Source of the DNA: Paraburkholderia tropica
GTDB taxonomy: Bacteria; Pseudomonadota; Gammaproteobacteria; Burkholderiales; Burkholderiaceae
DNA: 64,000 bases
Assembly: GCF_914484835.1 (NCBI RefSeq)
Contig: NZ_CAJZAR010000062.1
Location: 1 to 64,000 of the forward strand
Direction: 5' to 3'
The notes under the pieces are model-generated. The model did not search any database, had not been told where the DNA came from, and saw nothing but the letters and a program-made list of their open reading frames with translations. Positions within the stretch are counted from its first letter, which is position 1, and every line of letters begins with the position of its first letter. The translations under genes and the position numbers were made by a program. Shown here piece after piece: positions 8,791 through 17,342 of the stretch.

Positions 8791-9597
8791 ATGACGTCAT
8801 TGCAAATCGACGGACTCGACTGGTCGCCGCACGATGAACGTGGCGAACGCAGCGCGCGTGCGCTGTTGCGCGCCATCGACATCGACGTGAAGCCGGGCGA
8901 ATTCGTCGGACTGATCGGGCCGAACGGCAGCGGCAAGACCAGTCTGCTGCGCTGCGCGTTCCGTTACGCGAAGCCGCAACGCGGCGCGATCACGCTCGAC
9001 GGCGACGACGTCTGGGCGCACAACGCGCGCTGGAGCGCGCAGCGCATCGCAGTGCTTTTGCAGGATGCGCCCGACGATTTCGGCCTGAGCGTCGCGGAAG
9101 TGGTGGCGATGGGACGCACGCCGCATCAGCACGCGCTCGCGGGCGAAACCGCGGACGACCGCGCGCGCGTCGAACGCGCCCTGCTCGACGTGGGCCTCGC
9201 CGACGCGCGCGAACGCCCCTTCGCGACGCTCTCGGGCGGCGAGCGCCAACGCGCGCTGCTCGCGCGCGCGCTCGTGCAGGCGCCGCGCGTGCTGATGCTC
9301 GACGAACCGACCAATCATCTCGATCCGCGCCATCAGATCGACCTGCTCGCGCTCGTGAAGCGCCAGCGCATCACGACGCTCGCGACGATCCACGACCTCA
9401 ATCTCGCCGCCGCGTTCTGCGACCGCCTGTTCGTGATCGACGCGGGCGAGATCGTCGCGCGCGGCACGCCGGAACACGTGCTGACCGAAGCGCTGCTCAA
9501 GCGCGTGTACGGCGTCGATGCGATCGTCGATCGTCATCCGGTCACGGGCGGTCCGCGCGTGACGCTCATTACCCCTCATTCGGAGTCGAACGCATGA
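8791..9597 (+). CDS. btuD: ABC transporter ATP-binding protein, FecE/BtuD type
   Basis: The cytoplasmic ATPase of a B12/siderophore-type importer, 268 residues. Walker A GPNGSGKT is at 43-50, signature LSGGERQ at 147-153, Walker B VLMLDE at 167-172, and the H-loop in TIHDLN. It lies 24 bp after the receptor, and its stop overlaps the next start by four bases (ATGA), so the genes are co-translated. Length and motifs fit the FecE/HmuV/BtuD group. Specificity for cobalamin rests on the upstream riboswitch. Confidence 0.9.
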   Translation: MTSLQIDGLDWSPHDERGERSARALLRAIDIDVKPGEFVGLIGPNGSGKTSLLRCAFRYAKPQRGAITLDGDDVWAHNARWSAQRIAVLLQDAPDDFGLSVAEVVAMGRTPHQHALAGETADDRARVERALLDVGLADARERPFATLSGGERQRALLARALVQAPRVLMLDEPTNHLDPRHQIDLLALVKRQRITTLATIHDLNLAAAFCDRLFVIDAGEIVARGTPEHVLTEALLKRVYGVDAIVDRHPVTGGPRVTLITPHSESNA

Positions 9598-10598
9598 AGA
9601 TGAATCGATGGCGCGCCGCCTGCATGGCGCTGCTGCTCGCGTGCGCAAGCGCCGCCGCGCACGCGGACCATTATCCCGTCACGGTGCGCAGCTGCAATCG
9701 CAATGTCACGTTCACGCACGCGCCCGAGCGCGCCGTGAGCAACGACGTCAACCTCACGGAGATGATGCTCGCGCTCGGCCTGCGCACGCGCATGGCGGGC
9801 TATACGGGCATCAGCGGCTGGAAGACGGCGGACCCCGCGTTGCAGGCCGCGCTGCTCGGTCTGCCCGAACTCGCGCGGCGCTATCCGTCGCTCGAAACAC
9901 TCGCCGCCGCGCACGCCGATCTTTACGTCGCGGGCTGGAATTACGGCATGCGCGTGGGCGGGCCGATCACGCCGCAGACGCTCGCGCGCTTCAATATCGC
10001 CACGTATGAACTCACCGAATCGTGCTCGCACGTGATGCCGCGCCCGGCCGCATCGCTCGACGATGTGTATAACGACCTGCGCAATCTCGGCGCGATTTTC
10101 GATGTCGATGCACGCGCGCAAACGCTGATCGCGTCGATGCAATCGAGTGTCGCCGAGGTGAGCCGCGCGCTGAACACCAGGCCGCACACGCCGCCGCGCG
10201 TCTTCGTCTACGACAGCGGCGAGGACAAGCCTTTCACGGCGGGCGCGCTCGCGATGCCCACGGCGCTGATCCGCGTCGCCGGAGGCCGCAACGTGATGGA
10301 CGACGTCGCGCAAAGCTGGACCCAGGTGAGCTGGGAAAGCGTGGTCGCGCGCGATCCGCAGGTGATCGTCATCGTCGATTACGGTGCGGTGACGGCCGCG
10401 CAGAAGGAAGCGTTTCTGCTCGGGCTGCCCGCGCTCGCGAACGTCGCGGCGATTCGCGAAAAGCGCTTTATCGTGGTGCCCTACGATGCGGCGACGCCGG
10501 GCGTGCGCAACGCGAAGGCCGTCGAGACGCTTGCTCATGGTTTGCATCCCGAAGCATTTTCCTCGCATGCCGACGCGGCACAACGAGGCACACCATGA
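9594..10598 (+). CDS. btuF: Periplasmic substrate-binding protein, BtuF-like
   Basis: The periplasmic ligand-binding component of the B12 importer, 334 residues. It has a Sec signal peptide of about 24 residues ending AAAHA, followed by a class III (helical backbone) binding-protein fold. The pattern APERAVSNDVNLTEMMLALGL and the C-terminal YDAATPGVRNAKAVETLA are typical of FhuD/BtuF proteins. It overlaps the ATPase stop and the permease start by four bases each, so all three are translationally coupled. BtuF is the contextual name. A siderophore-binding protein is the alternative if the riboswitch were ignored. Confidence 0.87.
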   Translation: MKMNRWRAACMALLLACASAAAHADHYPVTVRSCNRNVTFTHAPERAVSNDVNLTEMMLALGLRTRMAGYTGISGWKTADPALQAALLGLPELARRYPSLETLAAAHADLYVAGWNYGMRVGGPITPQTLARFNIATYELTESCSHVMPRPAASLDDVYNDLRNLGAIFDVDARAQTLIASMQSSVAEVSRALNTRPHTPPRVFVYDSGEDKPFTAGALAMPTALIRVAGGRNVMDDVAQSWTQVSWESVVARDPQVIVIVDYGAVTAAQKEAFLLGLPALANVAAIREKRFIVVPYDAATPGVRNAKAVETLAHGLHPEAFSSHADAAQRGTP

Positions 10599-11644
10599 AT
10601 ACGCGTCGCTCGCGCATGAGCGCGCCGTCCCTCACGTTGCCGCGCGCGCTGCCGTTCACGTCGATCGTGTTGCTCGCGTGCGCGCTCGCGGTTTCGGTCG
10701 TGCTGGCCGTGGGATTCGGACCCGCGCGCATCGCGCCCGGCGACGTCATGCGCGCGATCGCAGCGCACCTCGCGGGCGGCGCGCATATCAACACGATGAT
10801 CGACGCCATCGTCTGGCAAATCCGCTTGCCGCGCGTGCTGCTGGGCGCGCTGGTCGGCGCTGCGCTCGCGCTGGCCGGCGCGGTCCTGCAAGCCGCCACG
10901 TCGAACCGTCTCGCCGATCCGCATCTGCTCGGCGTGAGCGCGGGCGCGAGCGTCGGCGCGGTGGCGGCGACGCTCTGGCTCGGCGCGGCATGGGGCGCGC
11001 TGACCTTGCCCGCGTGTGCGTTCGTCGGCGCGCTCGCGGCCACGTCGCTCGTGATCGGCTGCGGCACGCGCGGCGCGCGGCTCGATGCGCAGCGTCTCCT
11101 GCTCGCAGGCGTCGCGATTTCCTTCGTGCTGATGGCGCTCGCGAATCTGCTGCTCTATGTGGGCGATCAGCGCGCGGCGGCCTCGGTGCTGTTCTGGACG
11201 CTCGGCGGACTCGGCCTCGCGCGCTGGAATCTGCTCGCGCTGCCCGCCGCGTTCGTCGCCTGCGGACTGCTGCTGTTGATCGCGCGCCGCCGCGAACTCA
11301 ATGCGCTGATGAGCGGCGACGTGGTGGCCGCCACGCTCGGCCTGAACGTCGCGCGCGTGCGCCGCGAACTGTTCGTCGTCTGTTCGTTGCTGACGGCGGG
11401 CATGGTGGCCGTGAGCGGCGCGATTGGCTTTGTCGGGCTGGTGGCGCCGCATATCGCGCGACGGTTCGTCGGCGCCGATCATGCGCGCGTGCTGCCCGCC
11501 TCGGCGCTCGTGGGCGCGTTGCTGCTGGTGTGGGCCGACGTGGCCGCGCGCACGTTGATCGCGCCCGACGATCTGCCGATCGGCGTGGTGACGGGTTTGT
11601 TCGGCGGGGTGTTTTTTGTGCTGCTGATTGGGCGCGGAAAGTGA
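10595..11644 (+). CDS. btuC: FecCD-family ABC permease, BtuC-like
   Basis: An inner-membrane permease of 349 residues with about ten hydrophobic segments. It carries the FecCD signatures WQIRLPRVLLGALVGAALA near residue 70 and GFVGLVAPHIARRFVGADH near 280. It is the last gene of the riboswitch operon, coupled to btuF by an ATGA overlap, and a strong hairpin follows its stop. It would form the channel through which cobalamin crosses the inner membrane, powered by the ATPase at 8791-9597. Confidence 0.9.
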   Translation: MNTRRSRMSAPSLTLPRALPFTSIVLLACALAVSVVLAVGFGPARIAPGDVMRAIAAHLAGGAHINTMIDAIVWQIRLPRVLLGALVGAALALAGAVLQAATSNRLADPHLLGVSAGASVGAVAATLWLGAAWGALTLPACAFVGALAATSLVIGCGTRGARLDAQRLLLAGVAISFVLMALANLLLYVGDQRAAASVLFWTLGGLGLARWNLLALPAAFVACGLLLLIARRRELNALMSGDVVAATLGLNVARVRRELFVVCSLLTAGMVAVSGAIGFVGLVAPHIARRFVGADHARVLPASALVGALLLVWADVAARTLIAPDDLPIGVVTGLFGGVFFVLLIGRGK

Positions 11645-11645
11645 A

Positions 11646-11675
11646 ACGCATCGCCAATTCGACCTGGCGATGCGT
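11646..11675. terminator. Bidirectional terminator hairpin between convergent genes
   Basis: A perfect 11-bp stem, ACGCATCGCCA with TGGCGATGCGT, and an 8-base loop. It starts two bases after the btuC stop and lies 15 bases short of the stop of the convergent permease gene. On the minus strand it runs into TTTCACTTTCC, a reasonable T tract. On the plus strand the T run is weak. Confidence 0.7.
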
Positions 11676-11689
11676 CTTGAACTCACACT

Positions 11690-13228
11690 TTATTTAGCGC
11701 CGATCTCGCGTTCCGCGAGATTCAATTCCCGCTCGCGCTCGCTCGAATTTTTCGCAATCGGCGGCCCCGAGAAGCGATTGCGCACGCCGCCCACATACCA
11801 GATCGCGAGCAGCACGAGCAGCAGGGAAACAATCAGATAGAGCACTTTCTCGTTCGGCGGCTGAATGCCGACATACGCGAGAATCAGCGCGCCGCCCACC
11901 GCCGCAATCGCAAACGGCTTCGACAATTTGCCCAGTTGAAACGGCCCTTTCTCGGTCCACGTGCGGCCTTCGGCGAAAATGCCGGCGGCAATCGGCATCG
12001 CATACGAGACGAACAGAAACACCGCGCTGCCCGCGCTGAGCACCGTGAAGGCGTCGCCATACAGCGTCGCGGCAATCGCGAGCACGGCCGACGTCCAGAT
12101 CGCCGCGCCCGGCGTGCGATGCGCGGGATTCACCTTGCGCAGCCACTTCGATCCCGGCAATCCGCCGTCACGTGCGAACGCGAACATCATGCGCGAGGTC
12201 GACGTTACCGCAGCGAGCCCGCACGCGTAATTGATGAAGAACATCAGCAGTTCGATCGTGATGCGCAACGGCGTCGGAATCGGCGCGAGGATCGCCTGGA
12301 AAAAGCCCGTGCCCTGTTTGACCGCCGCGCCGAGACTCGGCATGACGAGCACGAACGCGCAGACCATCACGTAGCCGAACGTCGTCGACCAGAACACCGA
12401 GCCGACGATCCCGCGCGGCACGTTGCGCGCCGCCTGGTGCGTTTCCTCCGACGTATGCGCGGACGCATCGAAACCCGTGATCGTATAGGCGGTCAGCAGC
12501 AGGCCCGAGAGGAAGGCCATCGCGATCGTCTGCTTCGGCCACGCGCTGCCGTCGGTGCCCGTGAAATTCGTGAACGTGTAGAGGCGCGAGAGATCCACTT
12601 TCACCGGCGAATACGCGAGCAGCGACACCACGAGCACGACTGTCACGACGAAAATCAGGTAGCCGGACAGATCGGTGATCTTGCTCGTGATACGAATGCC
12701 GCGATGATTCAGAAACGCCTGCGAGGCCGTAATCAGCGTGAGGAAAATCGTCTGATCCCACCAGCCGAGCGAGTCGGGATTCACGCCGAACATCGGCGCA
12801 ATCAGCGTGCGGAAAAACGGATCGTACGTGCCGTAATTGATCGCGGCGACCACGAACACGAGGCCCAGCAGATTCAGCCACGCGGTGAGCCAGCCCCACG
12901 TCTTGCCGCCGAGTATCGATCCCCAGTGATAAAGCCCGCCCGCCGTCGGATACGACGAGGCGATCTGCGCCATCGCCGCCGCCACGACGAGCGCGAACAG
13001 CGAGCCGAGCGGCCAGCCCAGTCCGATCGACGCGCCGCCCGCTGCCGAGAATCCCATCTGGAACGACGTAATGCCGCCAGACAGAATGCAGATCAGCGAG
13101 AACGACACCGCGAAGTTGGAGAACGCGCCCATGCGGCGCGAGAGTTCCTGCGCGTAGCCCATCTTGTGCAACAGCGAGACATCATGATCGGCGGATTCGG
13201 CCGCCGGTTCGATTGCATTCGCGTCCAT
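11690..13228 (-). CDS. APC-superfamily amino acid/amine permease
   Basis: An inner-membrane transporter of 512 residues with about twelve hydrophobic spans. The N-terminal signature (YAQELSRRMGAFSNFAVSFS, then SSYPTAGGLYHWGSILGG) is that of the amino acid/choline transporter group of the APC superfamily, which includes GABA and choline permeases. A ribosome site AAGGAT lies upstream of the ATG. It is followed, upstream in transcription, by an SDR gene 78 bp away and then a divergent AraC regulator of EutR type. The three may form one amine-catabolic unit. The substrate is not determined; GABA, choline and ethanolamine are candidates. Confidence 0.85.
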   Translation of the reverse strand: MDANAIEPAAESADHDVSLLHKMGYAQELSRRMGAFSNFAVSFSLICILSGGITSFQMGFSAAGGASIGLGWPLGSLFALVVAAAMAQIASSYPTAGGLYHWGSILGGKTWGWLTAWLNLLGLVFVVAAINYGTYDPFFRTLIAPMFGVNPDSLGWWDQTIFLTLITASQAFLNHRGIRITSKITDLSGYLIFVVTVVLVVSLLAYSPVKVDLSRLYTFTNFTGTDGSAWPKQTIAMAFLSGLLLTAYTITGFDASAHTSEETHQAARNVPRGIVGSVFWSTTFGYVMVCAFVLVMPSLGAAVKQGTGFFQAILAPIPTPLRITIELLMFFINYACGLAAVTSTSRMMFAFARDGGLPGSKWLRKVNPAHRTPGAAIWTSAVLAIAATLYGDAFTVLSAGSAVFLFVSYAMPIAAGIFAEGRTWTEKGPFQLGKLSKPFAIAAVGGALILAYVGIQPPNEKVLYLIVSLLLVLLAIWYVGGVRNRFSGPPIAKNSSERERELNLAEREIGAK

Positions 13229-13306
13229 ATGACGATCCTTCGAGCGAGGTGGTGGAAACGTCGAACTTGTGATGCTTTAATCAGGATTCCGTATCAGCAA
13301 TCCGTA

Positions 13307-14083
13307 TCAAGCAGCCGTAAAACAGTTATCGACAAACAGATGCGCGCCGTTGATGAAACTCGCGTCGTCGCTGGCGAGGAACAGCGCGGCCTGCGCCACT
13401 TCTTCGGGTTTGCACAGCCGGCCCTGCTGAAGCGACAGCGCCGCTTCGCTGGCGTCGAAACCATATTGCGCGAGCGCGCTGATTTCACGCTGGCCGTGCG
13501 GCGTGTTGATGAAGCCCGGACACACCGCGTTGCAGCGGATGCCGCGATCGCGATACTCCACGGCAATCGCACGCGCGAACATCGCGCACGCGCCCTTGGT
13601 CGTGCAATACAGCACTTCGAGCGGCGTGGCGGCGACCGACGAGATCGAGGCCGTGCAGACGATCGAGCCCTTGCCCGCTTCGAGCATATGGGGCAGCACC
13701 GCGCGCGTCATCATGAACATGCTTTTCACGTTCACGTTCATGAGCCAGTCGTAGTCGTCGTCGCTGGTGTCGAGAAACGGCTTCACGACGATGCTGCCCG
13801 CGTGATTGAACAGCGTGTCGATGCGGCCGAAGCGCTCGACCACGCCCGCCACGGCGGCGTCCACGGCGGCGCGCTGCGAGACGTCGGCCACGAACAGATC
13901 CGCCACGCCGCCTTCGGCGCGGATGCGCGCGACGATTTCCTCGCCCGCGCCGCGATTGACGTCCACCACGGCCACGCGCGCGCCTTCGCGATGGAACAGC
14001 AGCGACGCCGCGCCGCCCGCGCCCGTCGCCCCGCCCGACACGAGCGCCACCTTGCCCGCCAGCTTTCCTGCCCTTTCAGTCAT
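13307..14083 (-). CDS. SDR family oxidoreductase
   Basis: A classical SDR of 258 residues. The cofactor loop is SGGATGAG (residues 16-23), slightly off the TGxxxGIG norm. The structural motif reads NHAG at 93-96 instead of NNAG, and the catalytic residues are S146, Y159 and K163. A GGAG ribosome site precedes the ATG. It lies just upstream of the APC permease on the same strand and is divergent from an AraC/EutR-like regulator, so it probably oxidises a product of the imported compound. The altered NHAG and SGGATG motifs occur in some active SDRs. Confidence 0.88.
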   Translation of the reverse strand: MTERAGKLAGKVALVSGGATGAGGAASLLFHREGARVAVVDVNRGAGEEIVARIRAEGGVADLFVADVSQRAAVDAAVAGVVERFGRIDTLFNHAGSIVVKPFLDTSDDDYDWLMNVNVKSMFMMTRAVLPHMLEAGKGSIVCTASISSVAATPLEVLYCTTKGACAMFARAIAVEYRDRGIRCNAVCPGFINTPHGQREISALAQYGFDASEAALSLQQGRLCKPEEVAQAALFLASDDASFINGAHLFVDNCFTAA

Positions 14084-14145
14084 TCCCGGCTCCTATGCGT
14101 ATTCACGGTACGCACAAGTTAGGTGCACCGAAAATCGGCCACTAT

Positions 14146-14155
14146 CCAAATTTGG
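14146..14155. promoter_or_regulatory. Palindrome in divergent promoter region
   Basis: CCAAATTTGG, a perfect 10-bp palindrome, lies in an AT-rich stretch about midway between the divergent SDR and AraC-regulator genes. It is followed by a GGCAA/TTGCC inverted repeat. It could be an operator or part of the promoter. No binding protein can be assigned. Confidence 0.3.
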
Positions 14156-14282
14156 CAAAAAAATAAAATTGCCGTAAAAATCAGGAATCGCGAAGATCGG
14201 CAGCGCCCTTGCTGCGACGCACAGGCGCCTTTCGGTCGATCGCCACTTTGCGCGGCCAGCCGAGGCCGTCCCGGGAGACTTC

Positions 14283-15257
14283 ATGGAAGCGGGCTACTCG
14301 CCGAACGAGGCCATCCAGTTTCGGAACTGTCACAGCGTCGACGAACAGGCGGCGCTGCTCGACGCATGGAACCAGAGCTATTGCCAGCTTTCGCGCGGCA
14401 CGTTCAACGGTTCGGTCACGTCATTCATGGCGGGCGGCGTGAAAGTGCTGGTCGAGCGGCTGAACCGGACGGTCTATCAGCGCGGCGACGTGGTCGGTCA
14501 TAAATTCGCGCTGGGCATTCCATTTCAGCTCGAAGGGCACGCGCTGCTGTCGGGGCAAACGAGCCACCTCGACGCGCTGCACGTGTTTTCCGGCCGGGAC
14601 GGCTTCGAGTTTCTCTCGCCCGACCGCCACGTGTTCGTCAACCTCGAAATGGAACCGGCCGCCGTGACGGATCTCGCCACGCGCGCGCAACTGGAATCGA
14701 TCATCGCGCGCATCGGCGCGAAAGCGGGCGTGGTGAATATCGCGCCGGCGCGGCTACAGCGATTCCGCGACGTGCTGAGCGTGCTGCTCGACGACGTGGT
14801 CCGCGCGCCGCGTTTGCTTAAAGACCGCGTAAGCGTCATGGCGCTGGAAAAGGCCATTATTTTCGGCCTGAGTGAAACGCTCAGCGATTTCCCGGATCTC
14901 GCGCAGCACGAACGCGGCGAAGCCCGCATCGCGCGAAGCTGGCAACTGGTGCGCAGCGTGCGCGAGATCGTCGAAGGATCGCCCGATTGTCCGCTCTCCG
15001 TCGCCGAGCTTTGCGCGCGCATGCACGCGAGCCGCCGCACGCTGCAATATGCGTTCGAAGAGACCACGGGCATCAGTCCGCTCGCGTATATGCGCGCGGT
15101 GCGGCTCGCCCGCGTGCGCAAGGAACTCGTGCACGCCGCCACGGTGACCGAGGTCGCCACGCGCTGGGGGTTCTGGCATTTCGGCAATTTCGCCAGCGAA
15201 TATCGCGAGCAGTTCGGCGAGTTGCCGAGTGAGACGTGGCGCAGGAATCGGGTATAG
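14283..15257 (+). CDS. AraC-family regulator, EutR-like
   Basis: A 324-residue transcriptional regulator. The N-terminal domain (SYCQLSRGTFNGSV, LLSGQTSHLDALHVFSG) resembles that of the ethanolamine-utilisation regulator EutR. The C-terminal AraC helix-turn-helix is clear: LSVAELCARMHASRRTLQYA and GFWHFGNFASEYREQFGELP. The ATG has a GGGAGA ribosome site. It is divergent from the SDR and permease genes, which are its probable targets. No ethanolamine ammonia-lyase genes are in the window, so 'EutR-like' describes the fold and does not prove ethanolamine sensing. Confidence 0.85.
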   Translation: MEAGYSPNEAIQFRNCHSVDEQAALLDAWNQSYCQLSRGTFNGSVTSFMAGGVKVLVERLNRTVYQRGDVVGHKFALGIPFQLEGHALLSGQTSHLDALHVFSGRDGFEFLSPDRHVFVNLEMEPAAVTDLATRAQLESIIARIGAKAGVVNIAPARLQRFRDVLSVLLDDVVRAPRLLKDRVSVMALEKAIIFGLSETLSDFPDLAQHERGEARIARSWQLVRSVREIVEGSPDCPLSVAELCARMHASRRTLQYAFEETTGISPLAYMRAVRLARVRKELVHAATVTEVATRWGFWHFGNFASEYREQFGELPSETWRRNRV

Positions 15258-15447
15258 AAGCGGGTTTGGCAGCGCGAGGGTCGGAGTGTTTTTCACGTCT
15301 CGCCGATTCGATGCGTTCGCAACGAACTCACGCTCAGACAGAAACTTTCGACCAGCAAGAATCAGCAATAAAACGTAATAGCCGATGTAATCGCGATGCT
15401 GCCTCGCTCCGATAGAGTGCGGAGATTCCGCACCTTGCAGCACACCA

Positions 15448-16377
15448 ATGACATCACGCCTGTCACGACGAGAATTCATCAAACTGAGCATCGCCGTGGG
15501 CACCACCGTTTCGGTCCTCGACACGCGTTCCCTCGCCCTCGCCAACCCCGCGCCCTGCCAACTGACGCCCGAACAGGAAGTCGGTCCTTACTGGATCGAC
15601 GGCGCGCTGATGCGCAGCGACATCCGCGAAGGCAAGCCCGGCGTGCCGCTGACGCTCGATATCGTGCTCACCGACAAGCGAAGTTGCGCGCCGCTCGTGG
15701 GCGCGGCCGTCGACGTCTGGCAATGCGACGCGATGGGCATCTATTCCGGTTACACGAAAATGGCGGCCATGCCGCCGCCGCCCGATTTCGCCTCGGGCGC
15801 GCACGGCCGCCCGCCTGCGGGAATGCCGTTCGGCATGCCGCCGGACGGCGCGCTTGCCGGTCATCCGCCGGGTCATCCACCGGGTCTGCCGCCGGGACAG
15901 TTTCCCGGTGCGCCGGGTGATCCGCCCGGCCCGCCGCCAGCGCCGCGTCCCACCGATCACCTGACCTTCCTGCGCGGCATGCAGCACACCGATCGTGCCG
16001 GCGTGGTGAGGTTCGAGACCATCGTGCCGGGCGTGTATCCGGGGCGCACGAATCACATTCACTTCAAGGTCCGTACGCCCGACGCGCAGCACGCGCCAGG
16101 CACGCACGTCTCGCATGTCGGCCAGTTGTTTCTGCCGGAAGCGTTGATGGTGCAATTGATGCAACTCGAACCGTATCGCGCGCACGACATCCGCCGCACG
16201 ACGCAGCGCGACGACGCGGTGTTCACCGATCAACACGGCTCGACCATGCTCGCCAGCGTGGACCCGTTCACCGCCGATGGCCGCCTCAAGCATTTGCACG
16301 CGCGCGTGGAAGCGGTCGTCGATCCCGATGCCACGCCGCAACCGGTCGAGCCGAGCTTCGGTCCGCCGCCGCGCTGA
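15448..16377 (+). CDS. Tat-exported intradiol ring-cleavage dioxygenase-like protein with Pro/Gly-rich insertion
   Basis: A probable non-haem Fe(III) dioxygenase of the catechol/protocatechuate intradiol fold, 309 residues. A twin-arginine signal (SRREFIKLS, residues 6-14) and a hydrophobic stretch place it in the periplasm. Likely iron ligands are Y99 (GIYSGY), Y197 (VYPGR) and H203/H205 (HIH). Between the two halves of the fold, residues about 108-172 are an unusual insertion rich in Pro, Gly and Met, including seven GxPP-like units at 138-164. It stands alone: no catechol pathway genes are nearby. The substrate is unknown. Confidence 0.85.
   Translation: MTSRLSRREFIKLSIAVGTTVSVLDTRSLALANPAPCQLTPEQEVGPYWIDGALMRSDIREGKPGVPLTLDIVLTDKRSCAPLVGAAVDVWQCDAMGIYSGYTKMAAMPPPPDFASGAHGRPPAGMPFGMPPDGALAGHPPGHPPGLPPGQFPGAPGDPPGPPPAPRPTDHLTFLRGMQHTDRAGVVRFETIVPGVYPGRTNHIHFKVRTPDAQHAPGTHVSHVGQLFLPEALMVQLMQLEPYRAHDIRRTTQRDDAVFTDQHGSTMLASVDPFTADGRLKHLHARVEAVVDPDATPQPVEPSFGPPPR
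15859..15939 (+). repeat. Degenerate 12-nt in-frame repeat coding GHPP/GLPP units
   Basis: Seven consecutive four-codon (one three-codon) units encode GHPP, GHPP, GLPP, GQFP, GAP, GDPP and GPPP within the dioxygenase-like gene. The units keep frame but differ at third positions, so the repeat is old or selected at protein level. It lies between the two metal-ligand regions of the enzyme. Confidence 0.8.
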
Positions 16378-16424
16378 CGCGTCTTTGACGCTTCGTTCTC
16401 CTCGCATGACGAAAAGCGACCAAT

Positions 16425-16459
16425 AGCGGCCAATAAGCGCAAAGGCTTTTTTGGCCGCT
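16425..16459 (+). terminator. Possible terminator after the dioxygenase gene
   Basis: A 9-bp perfect stem, AGCGGCCAA with TTGGCCGCT, around a 17-base loop that ends in a run of T. It lies about 50 bp after the dioxygenase stop and before the phosphodiesterase start. The loop is long and no strong T tract follows the outer stem, so this is moderate evidence. Confidence 0.4.
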
Positions 16460-16519
16460 TAATCTCGTTTCGTTGCCGGTGTTTTAAACACGTACTGGCT
16501 AATCATGCGGGAGGAATCC

Positions 16520-17326
16520 GTGAGCGTCATTGCGCAGATTTCGGATATTCATGTGCGGCCGCGCGGCGAGCGCTATCAGGATCTAGTCGATTCGAACGCG
16601 ATGTTCGCCGATGCAGTCGACGCGCTCAATCGTCTCGATCCCGCGCCCGATTTCGTGCTGATCACCGGCGATCTGACCGACGAAGGCACGCCCGCCGAAT
16701 ACGCGATGCTGCGCGATCTGCTCGCGCCGCTGCGGTTGCCGTATGCGGTCATGCCGGGCAATCACGATCATCGCGAGAATCTGCGCGCGGCTTTTACCGA
16801 TCAAACGTGGCTGCCGCGCGAAGGCGAATTGCATTTCGGCATCGACGTGGGTTCGATTCGTCTGCTCGCGCTGGATTCGACGGTGCCCGGTTTGCACCAT
16901 GGCGAATTGAGTCCGGCGTCGCTCGACTGGCTCGAACGCGAACTCATCGCGAACACACACCGGCGCGTCATGATCGCGATGCATCATCCGCCGTTCGCGA
17001 CCGGCATTCCCTATCTCGACCTCTACGGCATGGCCGACGTGCGGCCCTTGCGCGATCTCGTCGCGCGCCATGCCAATGTCGATCGCATCGTCGCGGGACA
17101 CGTGCATCGCTCGATGCACACGCGTCTTGGCAGCGTGCCGGTTCTGACCTGCACGAGCACGACCACGCAAATCGCACTGCGACTCAAAGCCGATGCGGAC
17201 CCCGCTTCCTTTCTCGAACCGCCCGCGTTCATGCTGCATCGTTGGAGCGATGACGATGGCGAAGGCAGCGCGGTTTCGCATCTGTGCTATATCGGGCGAT
17301 TCGAGGGGCCGATGCCGTTCGCCTGA
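16520..17326 (+). CDS. Metallophosphoesterase, CpdA/3',5'-cyclic-AMP phosphodiesterase-like
   Basis: A cytosolic calcineurin-type phosphodiesterase of 268 residues. Metal ligands are visible in order: D9 and H11 (SDIH), D51 (GDLTDEG), N81-H82-D83 (GNHDH), HHPP near 155 and GHVH near 193. The pattern is that of CpdA and related class III phosphodiesterases. The start is assigned to GTG at 16520 because GGAGG lies five bases before it; an in-frame ATG sits at 16505 upstream of that ribosome site. Cyclic AMP, glycerophosphodiesters and other phosphodiesters are possible substrates. Confidence 0.85.
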   Translation: MSVIAQISDIHVRPRGERYQDLVDSNAMFADAVDALNRLDPAPDFVLITGDLTDEGTPAEYAMLRDLLAPLRLPYAVMPGNHDHRENLRAAFTDQTWLPREGELHFGIDVGSIRLLALDSTVPGLHHGELSPASLDWLERELIANTHRRVMIAMHHPPFATGIPYLDLYGMADVRPLRDLVARHANVDRIVAGHVHRSMHTRLGSVPVLTCTSTTTQIALRLKADADPASFLEPPAFMLHRWSDDDGEGSAVSHLCYIGRFEGPMPFA

Positions 17327-17342
17327 TTTTCACGCGACGCGC

